Shown: positions 20,671 to 32,523 of the stretch, in pieces
Layout: every line of letters begins with the position of its first letter
Numbering within the stretch: the stretch's first letter is position 1
Assembly: GCA_029990175.1 (NCBI GenBank)
Contig: JARKIP010000211.1
Location: 372,001 to 436,000, forward strand
Direction: 5' to 3'
Origin: Petunia secreta
Lineage: Eukaryota; Streptophyta; Magnoliopsida; Solanales; Solanaceae
Length of the DNA stretch: 64,000 bases
Translations under genes and position numbers: made by a program
The notes under the pieces: generated by a model
What the model saw: the letters and a program-made list of their open reading frames with translations, nothing else
The model's database searches: none
What the model was told of the DNA's origin: nothing

Positions 20671-22051
20671 GGCAAAGAAGTGCATGTCACGTGTATACCC
20701 ATTGTATATCGAGTGTCAATGGATATACACTGAGAATATAATTTACATACAATAAATATATAAAATGTATGTTTAGTTTCTGCATTGTATATGGTGTGTA
20801 TGACCATACATACACTCTACATACAATAAACATAAAGAGAATATACAAACATACAAGTATGGCGTGTATGCCTACTTTATTTTTACTGTATGTGCAATGT
20901 ATTATTGTCCATACAATGAAAATATACATAAATCCAAATAATTTCAAAAAAAAAAATACTTAAAAAAATTTCAATGACTGATCCCAGCGGCGGTAGTCAT
21001 AGGGGAGGCTTCTGGGGTGGAATGATTGTGTAGTAGGTGGATTTAAGGTTTTATCACCCTTTTATATGTATTTGTTATGTATTGCAAAAAATGTTGTTAT
21101 ATTTTGAAAATGTGATTGTATTATTTTTGTATAAAAAGAATGTTGGTTTGTGTGATTATGTATATTATCCTAAAATGGTGTCATGCATTTTATGAGTTTG
21201 GCCATAAATTTTTCCTCTTAAATTTTAAAAAAAAAAAACCAAAATTTGTTTTTCCATAAGAAAGTATAAGTTTGTTGGGATATTTTGAGAAATTAAAGCA
21301 TCGAAAATCAAAAAATGGTTTTGATTACTTTTTCAAATTTTTAATAAAACATTCTCCTGCCATTTACAAAACTTTAATTTTTTTTAAAGAAGAATATATG
21401 TGCAAAGACAACTTTACTATTCAAGTACAATTTTTCTAACTCAATTTGAAAAGCTTATGTTTTAAAACATTTTTTCGTATCTATGGCAAAATGCCTACTA
21501 AGAAACTAGGAGCATGTTAACTGGAAAAAATAGAGTCGGCTAAACAAAGGCCATTTGTGGAAATGGGCACAAATGGACCGATTATATGAACAAACATGCC
21601 TTCTTCTTTCTTTTTTTTTTTTTTTTTTTTTTTTTTGTAGAAATATGGCACCATAAGCAATGATTTGCCTTTTTGCCAGCCTTAATAGAGTTTTGCGAAA
21701 TTTCCCCCATTAAATTTAATGAAAAAATATTGGACGGAAATACTCCTGTCAATTTCTTGATACGGAGCCAAGGCTTGCCATTTAACTCCTACTCTATTTG
21801 CAAACACTTGCCCGGGAAGTGTTGACAAAAGGCAATTTTTGGCCCTTCTAATCTCTTCCTGCATTTTCCTCATATAACTTGAGGTGTTTGCAAGACAACA
21901 CTTGCCCTTGACCTCTTGCCTAAAAGCAAACACTTGTAAATTTGTGTCTTGAAGTCTTGATCTCATGCCAACATAAGGGTATTTTATTAAAGTATTGTTA
22001 AATGGGGGACAACCTTGCAAAACCAACAGTTAACCAGCTTCTGTGGACGCC
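20671..22051. other. AT-rich unit spacer, unit 2
   Basis: Copy of 4692-5302 and 5538-6290 without the Stowaway MITE. The empty target reads AAAGTATAAG at 21261-21270. A T26 run sits at 21611-21636. No gene. Confidence 0.5.
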
Positions 22052-22511
22052 GGGGAAAGTGCACGAAAGGCTACTTTTGCCACTGGTCTTTGAGCACAGC
22101 CCACTAATACCAAAATATTTAGTTTGTGGCCACTTTTGCTTAAAGAGATAGAACTTCAGTTCAGAGGCCGGATTGAAGTTCAGTCCTTAAAGATTGAACT
22201 TCAATCCAGGGCCATATGGACTGAAGTTCAGTCCAGTCCTTAAGATGGAACTTCAGTCCAGGGCCATATGGACTGAAGTTCAGTCCTTAAAGATGGAACT
22301 TCAGTCCATGGCCATATGGACTGAAGTTCAGTCCTTAAAGATGGAACTTCAGTCCAAGGGCCGTATGGACTCAACATCAGTCAATTATCAGAACTTAAGT
22401 CAATATTTATTTAGTAAAGGCCCAAAAGTGGCCTCCAGTGTAAGACCAAAGAAAATAGTAGCCTCAAACCAAATACCTGTGTTAAAAGTGGCTGATGGGC
22501 GAAATTTTTAC
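22052..22511. mobile_element. Mutator-type MITE, unit 2 only (460 bp)
   Basis: Flanked by the exact 9-bp direct repeat GTGGACGCC at 22043-22051 and 22512-22520, the target size of Mutator-like elements. Unit 3 has the single copy (CTGTGGACGCCTTATATG, near 31211). The ends GGGGAAAGTGCACGAAAGGC and, inverted, GTAAAAATTTCGCCCATCAG are degenerate terminal repeats that converge on a shared GCCACTTTT block. No transposase is present. Confidence 0.82.
22151..22370 (+). repeat. Tandem array of inverted repeats inside the MITE
   Basis: GAACTTCAGTCC begins at 22151, 22196, 22248, 22296 and 22344, every 45-52 bp. Each full unit pairs with itself: GAACTTCAGTCC, about 10 bp with GGCCATAT, then GGACTGAAGTTC. 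The junctions also read GGACTGAAGTTCAGTCC, itself palindromic. Confidence 0.9.
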
Positions 22512-23745
22512 GTGGACGCCCTATATGGATTATTTATTAAAATAAGTCATTTCTTGTGCTCTGTCACAATTTTAGCCTCCATTATTTTTTTATTATTTTT
22601 AGCCAATTAGGAAAAGCTTTTAGCTATCGCTAGGAATTTCCTCCTTGTGACTTTAGGCAATTGCTAGAAATTTTTTCTGATTAGGCTAAAAATGGAAGGG
22701 TTTTCTTACAGGACTAAAGTTGTATCAGCAGCACCAAATCTATCTATTTTTCGCAAAAACTTGTCTCTTGAAGTATGGACCTCATTGCACTATGCACTTT
22801 ATTTAAGAAAAAAGAAAAAGAGAAATTTAGACTGCGAATAATGGCTAGACCACTTAAATAAATATATTCACTATTTTTTATATTTCAAACATATTTCATG
22901 TATATTGCGTGCATAACAAGTGTATATTCTATATATACAGATTATGATGACTATTTCTGTAAAGTAATTCTTTATTATAGAGGGACGGGAAGGAAGCGGT
23001 AGAGAAGAGTATAAAATTTTGAGTCGAACCCTCATAATTAAAATGAAAATTCATACGGTCAATCGACTGACTAAGTCGTAACTGCACTACTAATTTGCTT
23101 TAAAAGCTTTAAAAAAAGTTAATTTTAATATGGATTGAAATAAAAACTATGCATACACATCAATGTACAAAACTTTGTTCATTCATTCTTTAATTTGTTG
23201 GTAAAAAATAAAAGAAAAGAAAAAAACAATTGCTATGAACTTCAAGAGCTGAATTTTTTTTTTTAAAAAACCCCCTTTTAAAAATAAAATATATAAGAGT
23301 TTTTAGAATCTTGAAATATTTTAGTTGTCTTTGAAAGAATTCAAAATTACATGTTCACGATATTCTTTATTGTGCTGGTAAAGAAAAAGGAAAAATCAAC
23401 TGCTAAAATTTTACAAAGCTTTATAGTTACAAATCTCTCTTAAACTGACTTTTTATATATTTACATCCTCGAATATGTGGGTCGCTGGAATGGATAGATT
23501 ACTTGATGTGTGTGTATACCATAATAAGTTTACATTATGGCAAGTGGTTAAACAATTATTATTTGCAAAATCTTACCCGTAATATATATAGTTGAAAGTC
23601 AAAGGATATATAGTTTCTTATGGTAACAAATTAAACTTTCATAATATCATATATCTCGAATATCCGAAATCTAATCATAAGGATCTTATTTTAAAAATTT
23701 TAAAACTACAAAACTCGTTAGTTAACTTTATATTCAGAGAAAAGA
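22512..23745. other. AT-rich spacer and altered promoter of DEFL copy 2
   Basis: Copy of 6290-7532. The 70-bp stretch holding the TATA box in copies 1 and 3 is replaced by 9 bp (AAAAATTTT) near 23692-23701. No gene. Confidence 0.55.
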
Positions 23746-24164
23746 ATGACAAAATTTTTTTACTTACGTCCATCTTGTTGCTGCACTCTTTCTTGGTACT
23801 CAAGAACACACGCTTTCTTTCCTTTTTCTTTTTCTTGTATTTTGAAATCCAACATGCTGCTATTATCACGTATATTACTTTATAATCACATATGTTACTT
23901 TATAATATAATTGATGAAGGTTTCTTTTGAAATGTGAAATCTTATTTCTTACTCTTCTTTTTTGCAGTTGGAACTATGATCCCATCAGTAAAAGCATCAA
24001 ACACATGCTACCAAATACATCCAGAAATTTTGTGCGACCAAGGCAAGGTTGAGCCAAAATGTTTGCCATTTTGCAAGCAGAAATTTGGAGCTGGCGCCGG
24101 TGGCCAATGCATTGATCAGATTGGTTTTGAGAGTCCTTTTTGTTCTTGCAATTATCCTTGCTAG
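23746..24164 (+). pseudogene. Defensin-like peptide gene, copy 2: intact mature exon, broken exon 1
   Basis: Exon 1 is 23746-23795, the intron 23796-23967 (GTACTC...TTTTGCAG) and exon 2 is 23968-24164. Exon 2 encodes the same eight-Cys mature peptide as copy 1 except Pro for Gln in VEPKC. Exon 1 is 50 bp rather than 49: ATGACAAAATTTTTTTACTT has one base more than copy 1, so it no longer encodes a signal peptide in the frame of exon 2. A frame beginning at GTG 23934 inside the intron would give a hydrophobic lead (KSYFLLFFFAVG), but no ATG supports it. The TATA region is also deleted. The remaining alternative is an ATG inside exon 2 (a cytosolic 61-aa form). I call it a recent pseudogene, unless the T-run is a sequencing error. 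Confidence 0.75.
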
Positions 24165-24935
24165 TCATACCCCCTATATTTTTTAAATTTTCTCTAATTA
24201 ATAATTTCTCTATGAAATTTTGGTCATCTATTGTCCCACTATAACAATCTCAATATAATAATGTATTAATCGTGGTCCAAGAGTCTCGGTAATGCAAAAA
24301 TATTTCTTATTTATATTTTCATGTTCATTTTCTCTTTGTCCTACATCCAGTGTGATTGATTAAATTCGAAGATTGAGATTACAATTCTTCCTACTCTATA
24401 ATATATGTCGTAAACAATTTGTTTCTCTTTTTCTTAGAAAACAGTCAAAGGGAAAAGAAAAAGTAGTATTAGAACACCACTATTAGTTTGTCAGCTTTTA
24501 GCTTTATCGTAAAAATCCAATAACATTCCAACTAAATTTATGAAATAAGACAACCTATATATTATAGGAGTAATCGATCTTAATTGCAATGAATGATATC
24601 CATCTATAGAATAACCAGCTAGAAGATTTTCAACTTCTATATATTCAATTCTGATCATTTCAATGCCAGCAAGAAAAGAGATAAATAAATTAATTAAATA
24701 AAAAGGAAATTCCAGTGCTTTATTTGCCTTATCTTCTACTGGGAGGGGAAGGATGATCCTCTGCATCCATGGTCCTGGTTAAATTTTAGAGCTTACCCAA
24801 TTTGGCTGCAAGATATAGATAAATAAGAATGATATTTGAAAAGAAAGATCTCAATATTGTTTCAAGTTGACTAGTCGAAAGTAGGACATTTTACCTAGTT
24901 CAAATATTAAATTATTTTTTCAAATTGGATGTTTG
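24165..24935. other. Intergenic spacer after DEFL copy 2
   Basis: Copy of 7932-8906 without the local duplication. No gene. Confidence 0.55.
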
Positions 24936-25198
24936 TTACAAATTGAAAATACTTAAGGGACAACTTCTTAAGAGATTGGTAAAAACTCTAGGTTTCAGTT
25001 CCAGCACACTACACTCCTTGTCACATTTCATCTAAAAATAAGTGTAGTCATAGCCTTCGTTACCAAATGCCTCGTACATTCATCGAAACATTGCTTGTAA
25101 AAGTCGTCTGCATCCGCCATGTGAACATGCACAGCCGACAATACAACCATGCACATTATAAACATTGTAATAAGCTTCTTTGCTTCAATTGTTTTCAC
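24936..25198 (-). pseudogene. Ole e 6-like cysteine-rich peptide, pseudogene copy C
   Basis: Minus-strand frame from GTG at 25198. It has the signal-like KKLITMFIMCMVVLSAVHVH, then ADADDFYKQCFDECT. There is no premature stop in the first triad here. A base is lost after DECT, so the third Cys of triad 1 (KAC) becomes RHL and the frame ends early; the second triad is readable only in another frame. A second in-frame ATG, MFIMCMVV, could start translation, but the product would lack most cysteines. Confidence 0.75.
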
Positions 25199-25480
25199 TT
25201 AATTAGTCTATTTTCTTTGATGTTTTGCTTTTGACTCCTTGATTTTATGGAGTTGATTTTCTTTGTTTAATTCGCCCGGACGATTTGTTAAAGGACATGA
25301 ATTTGTATAATTATTTAGGCTTCCAACAATTCACATTGGAGGATATTTTAAAGTAAGGTAAAGCTCATTGACTTAATTCCTGGAAACTGAAAAGTTTTGA
25401 GACTTGTGTTCAAAAAATTGGGGAAAGAAAGTACGATATTCTAAACACTATTCCTTGGTCAATATTTAAGAAAAATTCTT
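25199..25480. other. Divergent intergenic region, unit 3
   Basis: Third copy of the 280-bp region between the head-to-head peptide pseudogenes. Nothing further is seen. Confidence 0.4.
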
Positions 25481-25686
25481 CACCACCAGTAAAGGCAGCA
25501 AACACCTACTACCAGATACACACAAAAAAATTATGTGACCAAGCAAAGATTGAACCAAAAGTTTGCCATATTGCAAACATAAATTTGGATCACAATATGG
25601 AAGTCAATGAAATGATTAGATTGGCTTTAATGACACTTTTTTTATTTGCTATTATTCTTGCTGCTAGTCATTTACTAATAAACTAG
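25481..25686 (+). pseudogene. Decayed defensin-like relative, copy C
   Basis: Equivalent of 575-781. The first mature Cys is Tyr here, with the same one-base loss at the third Cys and the same shifted frame ending in LALMTLFLFAIILAASHLL. The upstream ATG used in units 1 and 2 is missing (ACGATATTC), so no long protein starts here. Confidence 0.7.
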
Positions 25687-26514
25687 AATAAGTAATTGTT
25701 ATCTCATCTTCATGTGATAGCCATCTTCATTCCATGCAATAAAAGTGTCATCCATCTTATATCTTAATGTTCTTTTTAAATATACCCTAACAAAATTTAA
25801 ATATTATGTGAGATAACAAATCTATCAAATCACAAAGAAAATATTAACATAATAAGACAAAAAGTGATTACATTTTACAAAAAAACACTAAGTAGAAGCA
25901 AAAGAAGAGATGATTCATCAGTAACCGTAAATGCTAGGGGTCGACTAGACTAAAGAGTATGGATGTCAATTAAACAAGTTTAAGCAATTACGGGAGGGAG
26001 TAACAATAAATATAATCCTTAGGATCAACACTTCTGCATCAAGTTGGACATAATTAGATATGAGTAATATTTTTATTCTAGAGGTAATTATCAAGACTAT
26101 GTAGTACTGACCACTGACCTAAATAACTCAAACGGATCTATCCCTATGAACTTTAAGTAATCAGTAAATACAATAGTATTATCCTACATGTTTCCACTTC
26201 GAATGACGAATATATCAAAAATATTTTTATTATGTAGAAAACACAAAGAAAGTATTCTCGTTCACTCAGTTGGCGGATTTTGTATGATTTATTTTGTTGC
26301 TTATACTTTTATCATGCGGGAAGATGAAAAAAATTATTTTGATGCTCACTGATCTCAGAATCAGTACCTTTAGTAAAACTACCAGATCTCTCAAGCCTAA
26401 AATAGGGTAAGCTACGTAGTCTGCACTTAGAACTACTGTCCTCAACCATGTATCCTAAAATATTCTCCCCTTAACTCCCCCGATAAAATCAACTAATTAT
26501 AGTAAACATAACAA
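25687..26514. other. Unit spacer, no gene seen (unit 3)
   Basis: Copy of 782-1599. Confidence 0.6.
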
Positions 26515-27497
26515 GCCTTTTCAGGACAAACATTTCGCCCTCCCACAAGTTCCAGTTGTGAAGAAATGTAATTTTACTTCATTTGAAAAGAGTGTAATAA
26601 CCTTCCAAATTATGGTTTGTAGCAGTGTATTGGAGTTCTTCAAGAATGATCAGGTGTTGAGGTTGATGAACAATACAACAATCACTATAGTCCTTAGAAA
26701 CACTCATGCAGAATCAGTATGGGACTACAGGCCAATAGCCTATTGCAATACAGTTTACAAGATGATATCTAAAATGTTTTGTAGCAATCTTAAAGGAGTA
26801 TTCCCAAGTATCATTCTGAGAACCAAAGTGATTTTCAGAAGTGAAAGGCAATCATGAAGAATATATTGATATTTCAAGATATTGTTAGATTGTATAACAT
26901 GAAAACACAAGAAGGAATCTATCATATGCAGGAAGAGTCCAAATTGTGATATCTGTATTGTTGCACCTGAAAACCTACTGGGCATCAATCTTCTTATGAC
27001 AAAAGCAGGTCATGACAAGTAGAGTAACAGTATGCAAAAATTACTTAAGGGATGGAAAATCACAAACTAATAAGGTGTCATTGCTATCATAGGACTTGGT
27101 GGGACATAGCATGAAGCGGCAAAGCTAAGTATGTATGGAACACAGCAAGTAAGAGTGACAACCTTTTGGTAAAATAGATTGACCATGTATATCTGAAAGG
27201 GGACGACTCGTGGCAGTACATACCACGCTGGTACTGGAAGAAAATAAGCAAAATAAGGGATGAATTTGCAAGTATATGTGTACTAAATAATTGGCGTACT
27301 CCTAATGGAAAGTATACAGTATCCAGCAGCTACAAATGGAGGAGAGGGACAAATGATGCATGGTCTTGGAAAATATGGGTGTGTAAAAATGAACATCCCA
27401 AAGCACTACTTCATTACATGGCTGGCAATGCACAAGAGATTGCAAACATTAGAAAGAGTTCAGAGGTCGGGGATTTGTCAGGACACATAGTGTCTAC
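26515..27497 (+). mobile_element. LINE remnant, unit 3, left part
   Basis: Same LINE: VCSSVLEFFKNDQVLRLMNN, ITIVLRNTHAES, DYRPIAYCNTVYKMISKMFC. It has lost the PKNKGGPE stretch. The zf-RVT start IPKHYFITWLAMHKRLQTLE is readable at 27392-27460. It ends at the TSD TCTAC (27493-27497). Confidence 0.82.
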
Positions 27498-27953
27498 TAT
27501 TTATGCCTAAAATTTATCATGTAGGTTAAATAATTGAATTTATGGATGGGTCACAAGCAATACGGTAAATACACAGGAAATTAAGTAAAAACTAAAAGAA
27601 AAGTAATAAACAAGAAAGTAAATTATTATACTCTTGAGAATATCTGGATTCTATGTGAATCGCTTGATTCCAAATACAAAAGGAGACGATTTCCGTATAT
27701 TTTGTGAATTTTGAAGAGAAAAGAAGAATTCTTGTAGTCTTCCTTTTATATTGAAAAGAGAGAAGTAGGAATCTTGTAGAATTCTAAGATGCAAATTACA
27801 ATAGGAAGACTTGAGTATTATAGGCTAAACTTTACCCAAATCCTAAGCTTAATAAGATTCTTTTTTTGTGAGGCCTTTGGCCCAGTACAAAATAAGTTAG
27901 GATTCCTACCCTACATAGGAGAAGGATTAGGGCCTGGAAATTCTGCCGACACA
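27498..27953. mobile_element. Solo LTR inside the LINE, unit 3
   Basis: 456 bp, with the start mutated to TATTTATG and the end CCGACACA. TSDs TCTAC are at 27493-27497 and 27954-27958. Confidence 0.82.
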
Positions 27954-28480
27954 TCTACTTTGTAGAGGAAGCTGTGAAACTATTGAACAACTATATTATG
28001 AATATGAGTTTTCAGAGTGGTACCTCAAACAACTGCTTGAATGGATGGCATCGGGTATAAGAAGGTATAATCTACAAGGTATATGGCGAAGAGTAAAGAG
28101 AATGGTACCGAGGAAGGCCAAGAAAAGATTTGTTATAGCAGTCTTCAAAGCACTTGTATTGCACACTTGGTGGGCATGCAATGAAGCAATTTAGAATCAC
28201 AGGTCCAACATCCACAGTTTGTGTAAGTGACAATACAAAAAGAATGTGAACACCGGACGAAGATAGCTTTAGCAAGGAAACATAAGAGAGAGAAAAGGGA
28301 ATTGATAAAAAAAAATTATAGCCAGAAAGGTATGAAAGATAACAAGTTATGTTTTTGATCGGCTATAATGATACGATGAAACTGCTTAACTTCCGGAAAA
28401 GCTGCTTTGTAAAAGTGGATGGTGGTGAGCAATAAAATAAGTTATGTTAATCAAAATTAAAAAGAAGTTCTAATATGTGT
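27954..28480 (+). mobile_element. LINE remnant, unit 3, 3' end
   Basis: Fuller than in unit 1: the SCETIEQLYYEYEFSEWYLK region, KKRFVIAVFKALVLHTWWAC, the basic tail, then a 3' UTR with AATAAAATAAG near 28433. Confidence 0.77.
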
Positions 28481-29566
28481 ATTTGTTGTACGTAGAACTG
28501 GTGAAAATATATGTAAATTTATTTATCCCTTTTGGTTGAAGGTTGAGAATATGTGTTAACTCTCATGAAATTTCAAATAGACGAGTAAGAGTGATGTGGC
28601 AGAAAACATGAAGATGTATAGAAGAACCGTATGAGCTGGTAAAAAGATACCAAGAAAGAGGAGAAGAATTGTGTCGAAAGACTTCTCAAGTCTGAAATGA
28701 AGTAGAGGGTTCTCCCCATTTCTTTTCCTTTTTATTTGCATATGTGTGATTAGGACTAATCGGGACCAAATTAATATTTTTAAAACTTTATGGGCTGTAA
28801 TTAAAAATAACAAAACTTTAAATCTCTTGTGATCAAAATCGAAACCCCCTCAACCATCTCGCTCCACTCAACATCAAAACCATCACTGCATTACACTACT
28901 TACACAAATTCTAAAGCATCTCAACACTCAACTTCTCTCAACTGCTCCGTCGTTCCTCATTTTTCTATCAAAATCAAGCAAATCCGACCATTGAAATTCC
29001 AACAAGGATATATATTTGCAGTGTACTGACCATAAAAAAAGGTATTTTATTTTGTTTTTAGACTTTATTGTGCTTAAAACCTATGATTTTTTTTTTTATT
29101 TCTTTGTCATCTGTGAGCAATATTCTAGTTGAGGGTATATTTTTGAACAAAATGTGTATTATTTTGTAATAATAAAATAAAATTATATTTTTAAATGTGG
29201 AAAGAAGTTCTGAACTACAGAAAAGGCTTTTCGTTGCGTAAGAATTTTTTTGGGGGTTTTTTATGGTTTTCGCTTTTCTTGGTTAAATTTTGATGAGTTT
29301 TTTGTTGTTGTGAACCTACATTGCTTTATTTTTTTTTCAATGAGAAGTTATTTGTATTTACACGTCGTTTATGTTCTAAACTTCCTAAAAGTGTTTCAAA
29401 CATCTCATTTGAACTTAAGAACATTTCCGTGGACGTTCCTACTTTTGCAAATTATGTATTGTTTTGCAGGAAAATGGTAAACTTACAAAAATGACCAACT
29501 CAGGAGAAAGAGAAACATTAGCAGTAGAAGTCTACAAAGATTCACAAGAAGGGAAATTCTAAAAGG
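28481..29566. other. Unit segment resembling a 5' flank/leader, unit 3
   Basis: Copy of 3291-4389. It contains the leader-like CTCAACTTCTCTCAACTGCT near 28927 and TTTTGCAGG near 29469 before the MAPSHTPSS remnant. No gene. Confidence 0.45.
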
Positions 29567-29869
29567 ATGGCTCCTAGTCATACTCCTAGTTCGAAAATTA
29601 CCCCTTCAATTTCTCTTCCTAAACACTTAAACCGAAGAGAATATTTTTGTAACAACTATGATATTGACCTTGAAGCAGCTCCTAAACAAGAGGAAACGAT
29701 TGAAAGTCAGAGCCTACCACACAGTTATGATTTAAGCAGAGACGGGGAGGGTTTGGAGAGGCTTGCAGAGGAGGGTCCTTTTACCATCGAAAGACGAGAG
29801 GTAGAGGATGGTTCAGATGACGTCGCTCTTAACAAACTTCTAAAAATAAAATTATTGGTGGTAGTTTGA
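29567..29869 (+). pseudogene. MAPSHTPSS-family frame, unit 3 (open, 100 aa, unknown function)
   Basis: The only copy of this repeated segment with an uninterrupted frame from ATG to TGA. The start is basic and Ser/Pro-rich (MAPSHTPSSKITPSISLPKH, then LNRREYFC). The second half is acidic (DIDLEAAPKQEE, SYDLSRDGEGLERLAEEG, REVEDGSDDVALNKLLKI). No signal peptide, membrane segment or known motif is seen. The other three copies are one base shorter in the middle, so either this copy regained the frame by a +1 change or the others share a deletion. An acceptor-like TTTTGCAGG lies about 100 bp upstream. I read it as a fragment of a larger exon of transposon or host origin. Confidence 0.4.
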
Positions 29870-32436
29870 GGCAAAGAAGTGTATGTCACTGGTATACCCA
29901 TTGTATATCGAGTGTCACCGGATATACACTGAGAATATAATTTACATACAATAAATATATAAAATGTATGCTTTGTTTCTGCATTGTATATGGTATGTAT
30001 GACCATACATACTCTCTACATACAATAAACATAAAGAGAATATACAAACATACAAGTATGGGGTGTATGCGTACTTTATTTTTACTGTATGCGAAATATA
30101 TTCTTATCCATACAATTAAAATATACACAAATCCAAATAATTTCAAAAAAAAAAATATACCTAAAAAAAATTCGGCGACCTGAGCCCAGCGGCGGTAGTC
30201 ATAGAGGGTGGCGTCTGGGTTGGAATGATAGTATAGGAGGTGGATTTATGGTTTTATCACCCTTTTATATGTATTGCAAAAAAAATGTTGTCATATTTTT
30301 AAAATGTTCTTGTATTATTTTTGTATAAAAAAATGTTAGTTTGTATGGTTATGTATATTGTCCTTAAAATGGTGTCATGCATTTTAAGAGTTTAGCAATA
30401 AATTTTTTCCTCTTAAATTTAAAAAAAAAAAAAAGAAAATCAAAATTTGTTTGGCCATAAGAAAGTATAAGTTTGTTGGGATATTTGTAGAAATGAAAGC
30501 ATCGAAAATCAAAAATAGTTTTGATTACTTTTTCAAGTTTTTAATAAAATATTCTTCCGCCATTTACAAAACTTTAATTTTTTTTAAGAAAAATACATGT
30601 ACAATGACAACGGCTCATATTCAAGTACAATTTTTCTAACTCAATTTTAAAAACTTATTTTTTAAAACAATTTTTCGTATTTATGGCAAAACGCCTACTA
30701 AGAAAACAGGAGCATGTTAACTGGAAAAAATAGAGTCGGCTAAACAAAGGCCATTTGTGGAAATGGGCACAAATGGACCGATTATATGAACAAACAGGGC
30801 TTTTTTTGTTACAAAAAATATGACACCATAAGTAATGATTTGCCTTTTTGCCAGCCTTAATAGGGTTTTGTGAAACTTCTCCCATTAAATTTAATGAAAA
30901 ATATTGGACGAAAATACTCCTAATCTATTTGCAAATATTTACCCCGGAAGTGTTGACAGAAGGCAATTTTTGGCCCTTCTAATCTCTTCCTACATTTTCC
31001 TCATATAACTTTAGATGTTTGCAAGACAACACTTGCTCTTGACCTCTCGCCTAAAAGCAAACACTTGTAAATTCGTGTCTTGAAGTCTTGGTCTCGTGCC
31101 AACATAAGGGTATTTTGATAAAATATTATTAAATGGGTGCAAACTTGTAAAACCACTCCTTACGGAGGACACCCAGTGAAAATTTTTGAACAAACAGTTG
31201 ACCAACTTCTGTGGACGCCTTATATGAATTATTAATAAGAATAAGACATTTCTTGTGCTCTGTCACAATTTTAGCCTCCATATTTTTTTTATTTTTAGCC
31301 AATTAGGAAAACTTTTTAGCGATCGCTAGGAGTTTCCTCCCGGTGACTTTAGACAATTGCTAAAATTTTTTTTTTTATGAGGCTAAAAATGTAAGGGTTT
31401 TCTTACAAGACTAAAGTTGTACCAGCAGCACAAAATCTGTCTATTTTGCAAAAAAACTTGGTATGTGAAGTACGGACCTTATTGCACTATGCACTTTCTT
31501 TAAAAAAAACAGAAAAAAAAAAGAGAAAAAAAAGAAATTTACACTGCAAGAACAATGGCTAGACCACTTACATAAATATAGTCACTATTTTGCATATTTC
31601 AAATATATTTCATGTATATTACGTGTATAACAAGTGTATATTCTATACATACAAATTATGATGACTATTTCTATAAAGTAATTCTATATTATAGAGGGAC
31701 GGGAAGGGAAGCGGTAGAGAAGACTATAAAGTTGTGAATCGAACCCTCCTAATAAAAATGATAATTCATACGATCAATCGACTAGCTAAGTCTTAGTTGC
31801 GCTACTAATTTGCTTTAAAAGCTTTAAAAAAAGTTAATTTTAATGTGGATTGAAATGAAAACTATGCACACACAACAATGTACAGAACGTTGTTCATTCA
31901 TTCTTTAATTTATTGGTAAAAAAAAGAAAAAGAAAAAAACAACTGCTAAGAACTTCAAGAGCTGAATATTTTTTTTTAAAAAAAACCCCTTTTAAAATTA
32001 AAATATATAAGAGTTGTTAGCTTCTTAAAATATTTTAGTTGTCTTTGAAAGAATTCAAAATTACATGTTCACGATATTCTTTAATGTGCTGGTAAAAAAA
32101 AAAGGAAAAATCAACTGCTAAGATTTTACAAAGCTTTATAGTTATAAATCTCTCTTAAACTAGCTTTTTTTTTTATTTACATCCTCGATTATATAGGTCG
32201 CACAAATTGGTAGATTACTTGATGTGTGTGTATACCGTAATAAGATTACAATATGGCAAATGGTTAAACCAATTATTATTTGCAAAATCTTACCCGTAAC
32301 ATATATAGTTGAAAGTCAAAGGATATATAGTTTCTTATGGTAACAAATTAAACTTTCATAATATCATGTATCTCGAATTTCCAAAATCTAATTATAAGGA
32401 TCTTATTTTGACACACTCTGTAGCTATTTTACAAAC
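29870..32436. other. Long AT-rich unit spacer, unit 3
   Basis: Copy of 4692-7437 without the Stowaway MITE (empty site near 30476) or the Mutator MITE (empty site near 31211). TACATACAATA repeats lie at 29940-30060. No gene. Confidence 0.5.
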
Positions 32437-32444
32437 TATAAAAG
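32437..32444 (+). promoter_or_regulatory. TATA box of DEFL copy 3 (pseudogene)
   Basis: TATAAAAG lies 87 bp before the ATG at 32524, at the same place as in copy 1. Confidence 0.6.
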
Positions 32445-32523
32445 GACATAATAAGCTACCTTGATTATCCAGGGAAAAGAAAACTACAAAACTCGTTAGT
32501 TAACTTTATATTCAGAGAAAAGA

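Noticed and set aside
23934..24164. 76-aa frame appearing to give DEFL copy 2 a signal peptide (KSYFLLFFFAVG)
   Set aside because: It begins at GTG inside the intron with a stop just upstream; nuclear plant genes do not normally start this way.
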